A DNA stretch of 64,000 nt, from assembly GCA_963576735.1 (NCBI GenBank), contig OY755179.1:2418001-2482000 (forward strand), given 5' to 3'. A program made the position numbers and the translations under genes. This document shows, one piece after another, positions 9,601 to 19,537 of this stretch. The first letter of the stretch is position 1; every line of letters starts with the position of its first letter. The notes under the pieces were generated by a model. The model saw nothing but the letters and a program-made list of their open reading frames with translations. It did no database searches and was not told the origin of the DNA. This DNA is from Bedellia somnulentella. Its lineage: Eukaryota; Arthropoda; Insecta; Lepidoptera; Bedelliidae.

Positions 9601-12600
9601 ACATTGCACGGTGGCAATCAGCTGACGCTAGCATACTTACGACAAAGATACTGGATACTCGGCGGAAAACGTAAAGTAAAACATTATATCAACAAATGTG
9701 TCAAGTGCATTAGGTACAAAGCTGAGGCAGCCAAACAGAAAATGGGAGTATTGCCTAAACCACGAGTAAGGCAATCGTTTCCGTTCACTCATACAGGGTG
9801 CGATTACGCCGGTCCAATACAAGTACGAGCAATGAAGGGTAGAGGACATAAATCATACAAAGGTTATATAGCAGTGTTTGTATGTCTCGCTACAAAGGCA
9901 ATACACTTAGAGCTTGTGGGAGATTTATCTACAGAAACCTTCATCGCCGCCCTAAGAAGATTTATGGCACGAAGAGGCTCAGTAACACATATATACAGTG
10001 ACAATGGTACAAACTTCGTAGGAGCAGCAAATTACCTCCACAAAGAAATATTAGAAATAACACAATCGCCACAGTTTCAAAATACAGTGACAGACATCGG
10101 GATAACCTGGAATTTCATCCCCCCATCAGCCCCACATTTCAACGGAATTAATGAAGCAGGGGTGAAATCTATGAAGCATCATCTTAGAAGAGTAATAGGA
10201 CGGACGGAATTAACATACGAAGAGCTTTCAACGTTTTTGACTCAAATTGAAGCATGTTTGAATTCAAGACCGCTATGTATTCAAACTGAAAATATAAATG
10301 ACAACGTGATTTTAACGCCTAGCCATTTTTTAATAGGCCGTGAAGCCGTGGGAGTTCCCGACCCCATATCAGACACAAATACAGACCTTATTAATCGCTG
10401 GAGACACATGCAAAAAATGAAAAAGGATTTCTGGAACAGCTGGTCTAAGGAGTACCTACACCAATTACAACAACGATACAAATGGAAAACAAACAATGAA
10501 AACTTAAAAATCGGTACAGTCGTACTAATAAAAGACTCAAACGTATCTCCTAGCAAGTGGCCTTTAGCAAAGATTAAATACATACATCCAGGTAGTGACG
10601 GTGCCACAAGGGTGGTTACATTACAAAGACCGCAAGGAGCCGACCAAAAACGAGCAATACATACTCTCATACCATTACCAGTGAACGAAGATCTGGAGGC
10701 CGATACAAGTCAGACGCCTAATAAAACAACGACCGTGACGCATACCAGCAAACATTGCTATACAAAAACCAAAGGCGCAACGAGCTATTTGTTAACGTTA
10801 TTCATGACAATGACAATATTATTTTTCACATCTACAGAAGCGACATACACTATGAAAAACTTGAATCCGGGACTATATATTGAACAAATGGGCAACGCAA
10901 CGTTGGACAGAGGCACCTTCAGAATAGAACAACATTATGAAAGACGTAATTTAGAGGAAAATTTTAACAAAACCAAGGAAGTACTAAATCAGTTTATGCA
11001 TTTATGTGGCTACGCCAAATCAATAGAAAGTCAAACTTACTGTACTCAGTATTACGACCACTTACAAGAAGAAGTTTTGAAGTTTGAAAAAACTCACGAA
11101 TACCTTACTGAAATTAATCATACACGAAGGAAGAGAGGTTTGATGGGACAAATAATGACGTCAATATTTGGTGTTAACGACGAAGTATACAGAGACATTG
11201 ATACTTTACAAACTAATCAACAAAAATTAATAGATGCTGCAAATCATCAAACAAAGTTCATGATCTCTACGATTTCAACAGTTAACAGCACAGAAGAAAG
11301 AATAAGGAGCAAACTAGAAAGATTCCAAACAAAACTCAACCTAGTACTGACATATATTAACGACAATAACAGATGGTTTAAGTCCATAAACAGTAATACC
11401 ATTCAAATACAGGTGCTTCAAGCTTATCAACTGGCGCATAATTATATTATGGAAACTATGGACTATTATTCAGGAATTGTACAAATTTACATCTCAAAAG
11501 CTACAATATACAGCGTAATAAACCCAAAGAATATTGAAGATATTATACAGGACGCAAACAGCAAGTTACCGTCAAACTTACACATCATTCAATCTCAATT
11601 GATTGACACACTATTATCAGAAAACGAAACTCATATACGAGTATTAGCTTATTATCCAATAGCAGAGAAAGTAAAATACGAATTAATACACCTTACTCCA
11701 ATACCTAAGAAGCATAGCAATGGATTATTTGAGAACATGGATATACCTCAAATGTTTGTGGGAATAGATTACAACAATGAACGCTACTTTCAACTTACGC
11801 ATGATGAATTCAAACGCTGTTTACATAAACAAAACGACTATACTTGTTTTCCGGTGGCTGTCAAGAACATGCAATTAAATCAAAATTGCATTGTTAGAAT
11901 GATAACAAAAGATCAAAATATTACAGAATGCCCCACTCGAACATTTAACATTTCAAATAACATAATTTGGAAACAAGTCCAAATGTCAAACACTTGGTTA
12001 TATTTGACAAGACAACCAGAAACAGTCTCCATTGTGTGTGATGGTCAAAGACAAGAGATATCAATCCATGACGTAGGAATAATACACATTTCAGAAAATT
12101 GCATCATTAAAACAATGACAAATACATTGGCCGCTAAACGGATAGTAACTACAAACGTTTTAGCTTCATTTAGTAAATTTTCTAATTTTAACTTAACTAA
12201 CAAATCATTAATTAACTATCATACACTTATTTCAAAAGAACAAGTATTAGACAACTCCGTAGACATATTTAATAATTTGAAGAATGAAGAAATTAAATTG
12301 AAAACAAACCTAGATCAAACAGTTTGGAATAGTATAGCTACCCAAACATACGTCACTAGTTGTTCAACTATGGTAGGCAGCATCGTTATTATATTACTAA
12401 TATATTATTGTTGTCCACCGATGACGAGGAGACTACGAGCGATGGTAGCAGCCAGGCGGACATGGGCCCTGAGGAGAACTCCCGAGCAACCCCATACCAA
12501 CAACACCACGGACGAGCCGCATCCCAGCGAGCACAACAGCCGCCGCTCATCCCGGCGCCCCACCACTCCGCATACGTACTCGACACCACAGCGCCGACCT

Positions 12601-12639
12601 GCCCAACTTACGGATCAACTGTACGAGATGAGGACATAA
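6610..12639 (+). CDS. pol-env: BEL/Pao Gag C-terminus, Pol and Env polyprotein
   Basis: Single 2009-codon frame, also open upstream to the insertion end at 6571. The ATG at 6610 is internal to the gag zinc-knuckle region, so it is not the native start. Order: zinc-knuckle residues about 2-35; aspartic protease with D119 in CDQGSE (a variant of the usual D-S/T-G); RT with D448 and FVDD at D526/D527; RNase H with D699, E near 743 and D773; integrase zinc domain about 994-1040; integrase core D1065, D1131, E1182; then Env from about 1390 with an N-terminal hydrophobic segment (1392-1412), a furin-type RRKR at 1506-1509 followed by a Gly-rich fusion-peptide-like start, a membrane anchor at about 1921-1936 and a basic tail. 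No internal stop or frameshift is seen. How Env is produced separately (splicing or cleavage) cannot be read here. Confidence 0.93.
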   Translation: MCYICLMHDNKKQCVSQKYNKCNICDKAHDTLLHRPLNDYLSTKSQGQNYGNKNNGNIGKPGSSKPSFRSQQTEDKVQRGSTNTSTRQNNNQKTVLLATALVHTTTFDGTPQLLRVLCDQGSEVSLCTEEVAQLLRIPRQKIKAEIKGIADEKPKKSNHKIDITLKPRFPSQYALKTSLIVLPKLTGPLPKQDVEQVENQVLDNKIIADPTFYKRGPIDIILGAEDYSKLLLPGFQKLENGVIAQNTELGWILSGLGFTECSNGLKMTSLITRINETQISKFWELEEVTEDYQMNNDDQQCEKLYNDTTQRNPDGTYTVRLLFKEPGMDYGNTRQKAVARLLQLEKKLEKNSNLRQQYNDFMREYLEMGHMTKVNKTNYYEGKYYIPHQPVIREDALTSKLRCVFDASSKSSSNISLNDNLHKGPRLQQDLATILLRWRKHKFVFMADIEKMYRFIKIHPEDYTFQKIVWRWTPQENIQEYALTTLTYGTTCAPYAAIKTLQQLAKDEQLNYPIASKTTLEDFFVDDVLSGGNDLEQTKTLLTQLIDMMRAGGFNLRKWSSNSDKLLENVPELNSNNDMIKLPLEKTRKSLGVMWSPDEDNFQFKITITHNDQPTKRFILSEVAKIFDPHGWLQPITIAMKMLVQEIWTLGIDWNDEVPEHIKMKWNNITQQLKSIENIKIPRWIHYHETQIELHGFSDASEKAYAAVIYSRIKVNDTYQITILQAKTKVAPIKHKITLPRLELCAALLLTKLMNKVDKALNCNNTKTYCYTDSMITLGWIRREADKWKTFVANRVSEIQKTLPNATWNHVSSVDNPADVISRGIEPSKLKNHELWWHGPQWLQTNEHLATSPIPEPIEEIKYCHQTTIKIEQNELFQRFSSFQKMVRVISYCLRFLRRQKATKNLTCMEIDETRKQIIRQVQKDAFRQEYKLLQKGQQLPKGNKLSSLDPIIDEFGLIRVGGRLQNSQLPYEQKHPTVLPYDHYVTKTIIHDSHIKTLHGGNQLTLAYLRQRYWILGGKRKVKHYINKCVKCIRYKAEAAKQKMGVLPKPRVRQSFPFTHTGCDYAGPIQVRAMKGRGHKSYKGYIAVFVCLATKAIHLELVGDLSTETFIAALRRFMARRGSVTHIYSDNGTNFVGAANYLHKEILEITQSPQFQNTVTDIGITWNFIPPSAPHFNGINEAGVKSMKHHLRRVIGRTELTYEELSTFLTQIEACLNSRPLCIQTENINDNVILTPSHFLIGREAVGVPDPISDTNTDLINRWRHMQKMKKDFWNSWSKEYLHQLQQRYKWKTNNENLKIGTVVLIKDSNVSPSKWPLAKIKYIHPGSDGATRVVTLQRPQGADQKRAIHTLIPLPVNEDLEADTSQTPNKTTTVTHTSKHCYTKTKGATSYLLTLFMTMTILFFTSTEATYTMKNLNPGLYIEQMGNATLDRGTFRIEQHYERRNLEENFNKTKEVLNQFMHLCGYAKSIESQTYCTQYYDHLQEEVLKFEKTHEYLTEINHTRRKRGLMGQIMTSIFGVNDEVYRDIDTLQTNQQKLIDAANHQTKFMISTISTVNSTEERIRSKLERFQTKLNLVLTYINDNNRWFKSINSNTIQIQVLQAYQLAHNYIMETMDYYSGIVQIYISKATIYSVINPKNIEDIIQDANSKLPSNLHIIQSQLIDTLLSENETHIRVLAYYPIAEKVKYELIHLTPIPKKHSNGLFENMDIPQMFVGIDYNNERYFQLTHDEFKRCLHKQNDYTCFPVAVKNMQLNQNCIVRMITKDQNITECPTRTFNISNNIIWKQVQMSNTWLYLTRQPETVSIVCDGQRQEISIHDVGIIHISENCIIKTMTNTLAAKRIVTTNVLASFSKFSNFNLTNKSLINYHTLISKEQVLDNSVDIFNNLKNEEIKLKTNLDQTVWNSIATQTYVTSCSTMVGSIVIILLIYYCCPPMTRRLRAMVAARRTWALRRTPEQPHTNNTTDEPHPSEHNSRRSSRRPTTPHTYSTPQRRPAQLTDQLYEMRT

Positions 12640-12727
12640 GTTCACCTATCTGGATAACCACCCATTCCTGAGAGACGCCAGTATGTTCAAGTGTGAACAT
12701 CAGCAATATAAATCTGGGGCAATTAAC

Positions 12728-13246
12728 TGTCATCCGGTTAGACGAAACGCTGACAACAGAAAACGCACACAAAGAAATGTATCATCCATATAGATCAATA
12801 CAAACATATAATTTTATATAAATAGTGTGAAAAATGTAAATAAAGTCTCTTTCTACCTTTGACTCCGACTATTACTTACCTACCACTTCCTTACCCTTCC
12901 ATCACTGTGGCCAAGACACCTTTAGCCTTCGCAGTTGCATGAGTCTGTGTAACTGACAGTGATTATCGTACCACTTCCTATATCCTACCAACCTTCCGTC
13001 TGTTACCTTAGGTCTCCCGGTATACAGACATTCCCGTACTTATTTATATATTTATATATTTCAACTTCTATGGTTAGGGCTAGAGACTTAGGGTTTTAGG
13101 GTTGTTAGGCCGTCGGTAGGATAGAGGTACTCTCTACCTACCCCTCAGGGATTTAGGCGTGCATATATAGATTGATAGGTTAGGATCCTAGGTCTTATAG
13201 CTGTCCCATTAAGTTAGTATATTAAAGTCCGCTAGGGGCTTTAACA
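12728..13246 (+). repeat. 3' LTR of the BEL element (start inferred)
   Basis: The last 218 bp (13029-13246) match the 5' copy and end in TTTAACA. The start at TG 12728 is inferred from the upstream CTGGGGCAA tract as a weak polypurine candidate. The segment holds a TATATAAA-like box and AATAAA near 12838, as expected of U3/R. The true start could also lie at 13029. Confidence 0.65.
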
Positions 13247-13333
13247 ACGGCTGTTATTAAAGTATTCTGTGACTGGTATTTAAACCACACTATAGTTTCA
13301 TTATAGAAAAACAAAACAATCTTAGAACTCTTA

Positions 13334-13471
13334 CGCCCGATTTCTGAATTTAGTATTCAAGCTGATATCGATTTTAGTATCGTTTTGTCTCATTTAGTTG
13401 TTAAGATTTTAATGCGACAGAACGATACTTAAGTTGTTCTCAGCTGGAATATTCAATTCAGAGAGCGGTCG
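13334..13471. mobile_element. PIF/Harbinger-like MITE, copy 2
   Basis: Same length and same TIRs as 259-396 (CGCCCGATTTCTGAAT at the left, mirrored with mismatches at the right). It is flanked by TTA at 13331-13333 and 13472-13474. Confidence 0.75.
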
Positions 13472-13760
13472 TTAGAGCATATACAAATCTGAGTTTGAAC
13501 TAGTTATCAGTTAGCTAAGAATAACCAGTAATAGTTGATTAATGTATGGCTATGGCTCCTTTTCAACTTCTAGGGTTTAAATGATGGGTTCCATTCATTG
13601 TAGTTGGCAAGCCATACTTTATATTATCGTATTCTCCTTTTGATCGTAGCGGCAAAAGTAGCTGAGGAAACGTTGTTCGTTTCAAACATTACACAGTCGT
13701 CCTCACACTCTAGCAACACCGTTTTGTGTAATATCAAATTCATTTATATAGAGTGTAACA

Positions 13761-14003
13761 TACATACATACATATACTCACGGCTATAAATCCCTAGGAG
13801 GGGTAGCCAGAGCTAAGGAATTAGAAATTCCTCAGCCACTTTTGGAAAGTTGAGTGGGGAGAAGTTGGTAAAATAAAGGTTGTGGGTCACCAACCGCATC
13901 GCCCAAAAATCCCTTAAAAGCCCTAATACCGTTAGTCACCTATTACGCACACCCACCGGAAGAAAAGGGGTAGTGGTAGTCTAAGCCGACACTACACAGC
14001 AAT
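13761..14003 (-). repeat. Family A retroposon copy
   Basis: Full-length copy with a TACA/TATG tail at the left and GCCGACACTACACAGC at the right. Confidence 0.85.
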
Positions 14004-14446
14004 CAGAGTGTAACAGAAAGGGGATAACAAGCCGTTAGGGCGTTGATAGGGGCACTTGATACGAGCAATCTGTTTTACTGTCAAAGATATTAAACTTTAC
14101 TTACTAGAAAGTAAATAGTAAGTTAAATAGTTAGTTAGTCAGTTTTTACTACTTTTAATCAAAAGTCTTTGTTTACTGTACATTTTGTGGCGACAGCTTA
14201 GCTGATTTATCTTAAACGACTATGAAGTATGTATTTTATGATAATTATTTTATCAAATAACTGTAAATGTGTTTGATCTTCAAAGGTATAAGTTATCGTA
14301 TTTAATTAATAAAATAACGAACATCATAGTGCCCAACGCTTTATTTAATTACTATCATGATGATGATATATAGATATACAAATAAATTTTGAGTTGAGAT
14401 TACGAATACTGGACACGGTTTGCAACATTGCATAAACATAACATTA
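14004..14446. other. AT-rich intergenic stretch
   Basis: No coding region or recognisable repeat. Only short ATGATG-type simple sequence near 14355. Confidence 0.35.
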
Positions 14447-14823
14447 CGTATACTCACGCTTACGCTGTTAGTTCCCATTGGGGAAGTCAGAGACTATCGA
14501 TCGTCACTTCGTATGATCCTGGCAAACTTCTCTTGCTTCGTTTACATCCATCAACCTTTTCATACATGCTCTTTTATTCTTCATACGTCTCGGACGCATG
14601 TCTTTTTTAGCACAGTCTCAATTCGGGCCAAGTGTGTTCTCCGTGGTCGTCCTCTACTAACGTTACCATCCGCACTAGCTATAGGTTCCTTTTACCAATT
14701 TCCTATAATTCATCCTCTCTATGTGCTCAAACCATCTCAACATTCCTTTTTCTATCTTTCTGACAATATAACTTTTCACACCTCACTTTTCACGAATAAC
14801 ACTATTTCTGACTCGATCACATA
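14447..14823 (-). pseudogene. LINE family Z reverse-transcriptase C-terminal fragment
   Basis: Read on the minus strand it gives the same C-terminal protein block as 34720-35027 (GRPR.., KNKRACMK, DRT(K)WRSIV) but with frameshifts. It ends in the GTGAGTATACG tail, without extra TATG units here. The block is the end of an endonuclease-RT LINE that is very common in Lepidoptera. It is 5'-truncated and non-functional. The 134-codon plus-strand frame across it is an antisense shadow. Confidence 0.65.
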
Positions 14824-15086
14824 ACCTAACATTACATTTTTTTTTGAGGGACCTTTATCAGTTTTTATTTGCAAAATATTTGTTTTAAAAAAAACAGAAT
14901 GATTTACAATGCCTAATATACACTAGATTAACATTGAATCGTGATTATTCCTCAATCGTATTTTCATTGCTAAAGGATCATTGGCATGGTGCTAATAGTT
15001 ACAAAGCAAAGCTATAGTCGAGTGAATGGTGCTTGGCTCCAATAAGAAACTGACTTGGCTGGTTTATATGTATAATTGTAAAGATG
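14824..15086. other. AT-rich spacer
   Basis: Contains T- and A-runs near 14840 and 14885 and nothing codable. Confidence 0.3.
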
Positions 15087-15328
15087 GCTGTGTAGTGTCG
15101 GTTAAGAATAGCACTAACCTATTTCTACCTGTGGTATCCAAAGGTATCGGGGCTTTTTAAGTGATTTTTAGCAATGCGGTTGGAGATCCATCACCAACAA
15201 CCTTATTTTTACAATCTTTCCCCACTCAACTTGTGGAAAGAACCCAAAAGTGGCTAAGGAATTTCGTATTCCGAAGCTCTGGCTACCCCTTTTAGGTATT
15301 TATAGCCGTGAGTATATGTATGTATGTA
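15087..15328 (+). repeat. Family A retroposon copy
   Basis: Full-length, from GCTGTGTAGTGTCGG to AGCCGTGAGTATATGTATG. Confidence 0.85.
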
Positions 15329-15899
15329 ATTGTAAAGAAAATTAAGTTTTGGTAAAGAATTCTAGCCACATTAGTAAATATTTGGTAGCTAGATAATGTG
15401 AAACCTTAAAACCATCTCGAATATAAAACCCGAATTATTCAAAATTCATTTGTAATTACAAGACGTTCATAATATATCGCTTCAAAATCAATTCAGGGGC
15501 AAAAATATGTTGAAATCCAAACTAAACCCAATTACTATGAGATAATTGAGATAAAATACTCCGCGTTTCCGTTGCCTTGAGTAATGTTTTGATAATCTGA
15601 CGCTATTGAGATAATCGCAGTATGCACTTTGGCTTTAGATTGTAGTTAAAGCATTTTTTAGTGTTCAAAGGCAAACATGACTTTCGTTATTCTGTTGCGA
15701 AACTATCATTATGAGCTATAGTTCAAGTACCGTACATTCTAAATGCATTATTATTAAGAGGAAAGATGGTTGTGTGTTTATTTGTCTTTATGAATAAGTT
15801 TCCCAACAGCTTAACCAATTTATATAAAACAGCAGCTTAGTTGAAATACTATCTTTAATTTATCAGCTTTTAATCTCTAATCTTATATAGACGGCCAAG
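15329..15899. other. AT-rich intergenic stretch
   Basis: No ORF above chance, no tandem repeat, no recognisable element end. Confidence 0.3.
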
Positions 15900-16780
15900 G
15901 AATATTAAATTATATTAGTCAGTATATAAAAGTAATTACGTATTCACGTAGGTATATATGTTCACAGCTTTTATTCTTATGCCAAAAAGATATAAACAAT
16001 AGCACGTATAGGAAATTTAGAAGGAACAAAATGAACAAATAAATACATATTCATACATACATATACTACAAGGCGACGATAGGGATATTTTTAAGAGATT
16101 TAGAATTTGTTGTCCTCCAGTAACGAGGATATGAAATACAGTATTAACTAACACTTTACAAATCTCCTCAATGGCTAAAGCAATTCTTTGAGTCGTCACA
16201 ATTGGTAAACTATAAAATATAGCGATATGTAAGAGTCATCATAGTGCAGGTGCATGAACAAAATGACTAAATATTTATTTCTACCATGTTATGTTAACCC
16301 GCATGCACCGAGCAGAGCTGTAAGTTCTCATGTAAACCTAAAGAAGAGGAGGGTGGTGCTGTTCTATTATTATCTGCTGATACACGTGCTACACGGAATA
16401 CATATTTTTGCCGAGCAAAACATAAATATAGTTTTAGTTAGCCATAGTAGTGTATTCATCTGTTGTGGTCGAAAAAACAAAAGGCAAAAAGCCAACATCA
16501 CGCTGTGTTCCCAGGCGGTCACCCATCCAAGTACTGACAGCGCCCGACGTTGCTTAACTTCGGTGATCGGACGAGAACCGGTGTATTCAACGTAGTATGG
16601 ACGTTGGCAGAAGCGGGTCTGAAATAAAAGAATATGATCGTACGCAAGTATATGACGTCATTCTCTTACAGATGTAAAATTTAAACTGATAGCGGAGGGA
16701 ATTTCCTCGATATAACACCTTAACGTATGATTTTTTACTCTATCCAGTTAAATTAATATAAAATATTTAATTAAAACTGA
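15900..16780 (-). repeat. 5S-bearing composite repeat, copy 1
   Basis: Collinear with 58070-58930 in the same orientation and, in reverse complement, with 26880-27780 and 29170-29220. Both sides of the 5S unit are conserved, for example AGCGGAGGGAATTTCCTCG on one side and GGCGACGATAGGGATA on the other. No protein-coding region belongs to it. What defines its ends is unclear. Confidence 0.7.
16491..16608 (-). rRNA. 5S rRNA (gene or recent copy) within composite repeat
   Basis: 118-nt match to animal 5S rRNA on the minus strand, running from GCCAACGTCCATAC to GATGTTGGC. The internal control region (TTAAGCAACGTCGGGC) is intact. Five T's follow at once on the RNA strand (complement of 16486-16490), a pol III terminator. 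It is identical base for base to 58636-58753. Dispersed 5S copies are known in Lepidoptera. Whether it is transcribed cannot be told from sequence. Confidence 0.85.
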
Positions 16781-17235
16781 GTCATCAATACATGTCCATA
16801 AATGCGTACGATTAATTTTAAGTGCGCGTTTTTGATTATTCAAACAAATAGTGATCACAAAAGTTTTTACTAGTTAGTTAATTACCGAAAATATCAACCC
16901 GCAGTATTTCAAGAGGAATCAAACATGGTTGAAAAATTTTTTTTTGGAACTAATGAAAATGTTGATATTAACACTTTGACAGCCGAAGGATTTAAAACGC
17001 GCCTTCCCTGGTTCGCCGGCGATTTTCGCTGATATTGCAACATTGTATAAAATAAGAACTATCAATGATGGATGTATAATTCTTTTTTTATTTACACTAT
17101 CGATTTGTTTATTTTTAGGATAAAAATAAAAACATATTTAAATTGTTTTTTTTAATTTAAAAATGTAATACATAAAAGGGGGTTTATGAAAAAAAATAAA
17201 AGTCGAACATGATCTTGTTTGCCTGTAATTTGTGA
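16781..17235. other. AT-rich stretch with two short repeat fragments
   Basis: A TTTTTTTTGGAACTAATGAAAATG block near 16935 recurs at 18241-18272. Nothing else was identified, and no gene is seen. Confidence 0.4.
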
Positions 17236-17452
17236 TTATGTTATATAATCCTTGCGTGTATGAAACACTTTAAAGCAAGGATGGTAGCACAAAGGCACGT
17301 TGCAGTCTGGGCAGTAAAATATCGTTTCTTTGCGTCCTCGTTTGCCAGTGTTTGTCTAAGAAATGTCTGCACAAACTTTGCACACTCTTGCCACTTTCTG
17401 CTTTTTTTCGGTGCTCGGTATCCTTTTGAGAAAGTGCCTTCCCACTAGTCTG
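17236..17452 (-). pseudogene. piggyBac-like transposase, C-terminal Cys-rich domain remnant
   Basis: A minus-strand frame not contained in one long ORF reads LVGRHFLKRIP, then a Cys/His pattern C-x2-C, C-x2-C, C-x3-C and H (RVCKVC, YCPDC, LCYHPCFKVFH). This is the zinc-binding tail of piggyBac-derived transposases. One in-frame TAG interrupts it after CKVCADIS, and another stop lies just upstream, so it is a dead 3' fragment ending at the TAA at 17236. The catalytic domain is absent. Given the TTAA-flanked insertions nearby, it shows that piggyBac-type elements were present in this genome. The overlapping plus and minus ORFs of 62 and 78 codons are out-of-frame readings. Confidence 0.7.
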
Positions 17453-17518
17453 GTCTAGTCTTCCCACTATATTGGTAGCAGAAAATCCCACGACAGTAAA
17501 CTTCAAGCAAGACTGAAG

Positions 17519-17878
17519 CGCTCACGCCGTATATCCCCGTAGGGTTGGTAGAGGTACTAATACTTCTGACCATCATGATCATAACGAATTAAGCATTATT
17601 GGTAATCATGACCCATTGTCACCTGGTGTTCAGAGTACCCACGTTTTGCTTAGACAGTGTACTCACGTCATGGGGAAAGGCCTATCGATCTTTTGTACGA
17701 CTACACTGTCTCATGACTAGGTGCAACTTAGCCATGTGGGTTTCCTCACAATGTTTTCCCTCAACGCAATGTACGATAAGACAAATTGGTTTATAGCCTC
17801 ACCTGGGCTTTGAACCCACGCCTGTATGCATATTAAGCAGGTGCTCTACCCACTCAGCTATCACGGTTGTAAAACTAA
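17519..17878 (-). mobile_element. tRNA-derived SINE (family B), minus strand
   Basis: On its own strand the head is GTGATAGCTGAGTGGGTAGA with B-box-like GGTTCAAAGCCC, followed by the conserved body (CCACATGGCTAAG, CACGTTTTG..). It ends near GGGGATATACGGCGTGAG without a clear TTATG tail. It is diverged relative to the four plus-strand copies. Confidence 0.75.
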
Positions 17879-18329
17879 TCCCATAAGACTCCCGGATGGC
17901 ATATGAATAACAAATATTATGTATGTTAACATTTATGATATCTTTAGTTTTTACCGATTTAAAAGTATCCTTTTGTAACCTACCTAATCTTATCAAAAAC
18001 CTTTCTGTCTTTTGAGTATTATATCTATTGTCTTGAACATCTGCAGATTTATTTTAAATGTAATCAAAACATACATTCCATATTTCATCTTGCTTAGATA
18101 AAATTGAGTAAAAACTATATCTAGTGGCACGGCAGTGCCTTCTGTCAAATCGAGCGCGAAGCAAACACTGCCGTAGTTTTTACTGGAAACATTTCGCTTC
18201 ATTTTCAGGCCCCTATTTGAGAACCTTTGACCATGGTCGAAATTTTTTTTTTGGAACTAACGAAAATGTTGATATTAATATTGGTAGCAGAGAATCCCAC
18301 GACAGTAAACTTCAAGCAAGACTGAAGCG
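17879..18329. other. Non-coding stretch with short repeat remnants
   Basis: 18241-18329 repeats short blocks of 16935-16965 and 17470-17520 (GGTAGCAGARAATCCCACGA, TTCAAGCAAGACTGAAG). No gene. Confidence 0.4.
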
Positions 18330-18388
18330 CTCACGCCGTATATCCCCGTAGGGGTGGTAGAGGTACTAATACTTTTGACCATCACGTG
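18330..18388 (-). repeat. SINE B 3'-end fragment
   Basis: Matches the last about 60 bp of SINE B (CACGTGATGGTC..CCCTACGGGGATATACGGCG in reverse complement). Confidence 0.55.
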
Positions 18389-18624
18389 AATAAATGTATA
18401 TAAAGGACATTGGGACCTATATGACCCGCTTTTTGAAAAGTTGCGAACACAAACCAAAATACGTTAATATCTTAGAGTTTCTAACCAGATTCAATATTGT
18501 GTAGTTATTTTTATTCTTAACAATGAGAAACCTAAATATTTCCGTTTTCTTAATTCTCTTCTTGTTAATTTAGCAAGATGTAAAGCGATCGTTTGGACGA
18601 CTCGTAGCGAAAATTACTACGGAG

Positions 18625-19351
18625 GTCACATTAATCTTTATTTCATCTCGGGACCTTGTTTAAATTACATCAAATGGTAAACAAATATCCTTAATTAATC
18701 AAAATACTTAGTAAAAATTCTATAATAATCGAAAAGTAAAACAGATCATGCTTTAAAATTAATGTGAAATTATAAAGAGTTTTAAAAACTAGTTTTATTT
18801 ATGTGCACTGAATATAATAATAATAAAATCATTTATTTCAGGACATAGATTTATTAGCAACCGTGATAGCCCAGTGAGTAGAACACTCGGTTATCGTGCA
18901 AACGACTAGTGTTCAAATCCTGGGTCGGGCCTACACCAATTTGTCTTTTCTAAAGACATATGTGTGGTTAATTTATCATGGTTGTTAACGGTGAGGGAAA
19001 ACATCGTGAGGAAACCCACATGGCTGAGTTGTACTTAGCCATGTGACAGTGTATTCGTATTCGTACCAAACGGCGATAGGCCTCCCCCTATCACGTGAGT
19101 ACACTGTTCATGCAAAACGTGGGTACTCTGAACACCAGGTGACAAAGTCACGTGATGTTCAGAAGTATTAGTACCTCTGCCAACCTTTTCAGGGATATTC
19201 GGCGTGAACGTTTATGTTATGTTATATGTTAGATTTATTTCTACAGGTCCAATGTTAGTATATACAATACAATCAAACTTTGAACTTATAATTAGTTTAG
19301 TTGAATATTTTATATTAATTTAACTGGATAGAGTAAAACATTATACGTTAA
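18625..19351 (-). repeat. Composite-repeat arm split by a SINE and by a TTAA insertion
   Basis: 18625-18855 and 19230-19351 are the reverse complement of 60608-60860 and 58880-58950. The similarity stops at the TTAA at 19348-19351 and resumes after 23789-23792, which reveals the large insertion between them. Confidence 0.75.
18856..19229 (+). mobile_element. tRNA-derived SINE B, full length with target-site duplication
   Basis: Head GTGATAGCCCAGTGAGTAGA with B-box GTGTTCAAATCC and tail TATGTTATGTTATATG. TAGATTTATT flanks it at 18846-18855 and 19230-19239, and the empty site is visible at 60640. The tRNA-like head, short tandem tail and 10-bp duplication define a LINE-mobilised SINE. Confidence 0.9.
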
Positions 19352-19537
19352 GGGCCCCTGGTACCGCAAATGCTGTTTTTAAAACCGATATTGCATCGGT
19401 AAATAATCTACGGAAAATTCTGAAAAAAATATATGTTTCAGTTGAGGATCTTACAAAGTGTGATTTGTTTATGGTTACACAATCAGATGAACTTTGCTCG
19501 ATAGAAAAAAGCCTCAAAGTTGCCTCTTTTTATAAAT

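Larger units (their letters stand above)
3288..13246 (+). mobile_element. BEL/Pao LTR retrotransposon with env, gag split by an insertion
   Basis: The element spans two direct 218-bp LTR parts (3288-3505, 13029-13246) and encodes gag, protease, RT, RNase H, integrase and a retroviral-type Env in one phase. The LTR parts differ at about three positions with no indel, so the insertion is fairly young. The pol order (protease, RT, RNase H, integrase), the BEL-type gag and the long fused polyprotein point to BEL/Pao (compare roo, which also carries env). It is broken: gag is split by the 5209-6567 insertion and the 5' LTR appears truncated. No matching target-site duplication was found at the two outer ends, as expected if the 5' end is lost. 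Confidence 0.9.

Noticed and set aside
12360..12671. 103-codon frame overlapping the env end as an accessory gene
   Set aside because: Its reading follows from the Arg/Thr/Pro-rich env tail in another phase, with no independent motif.
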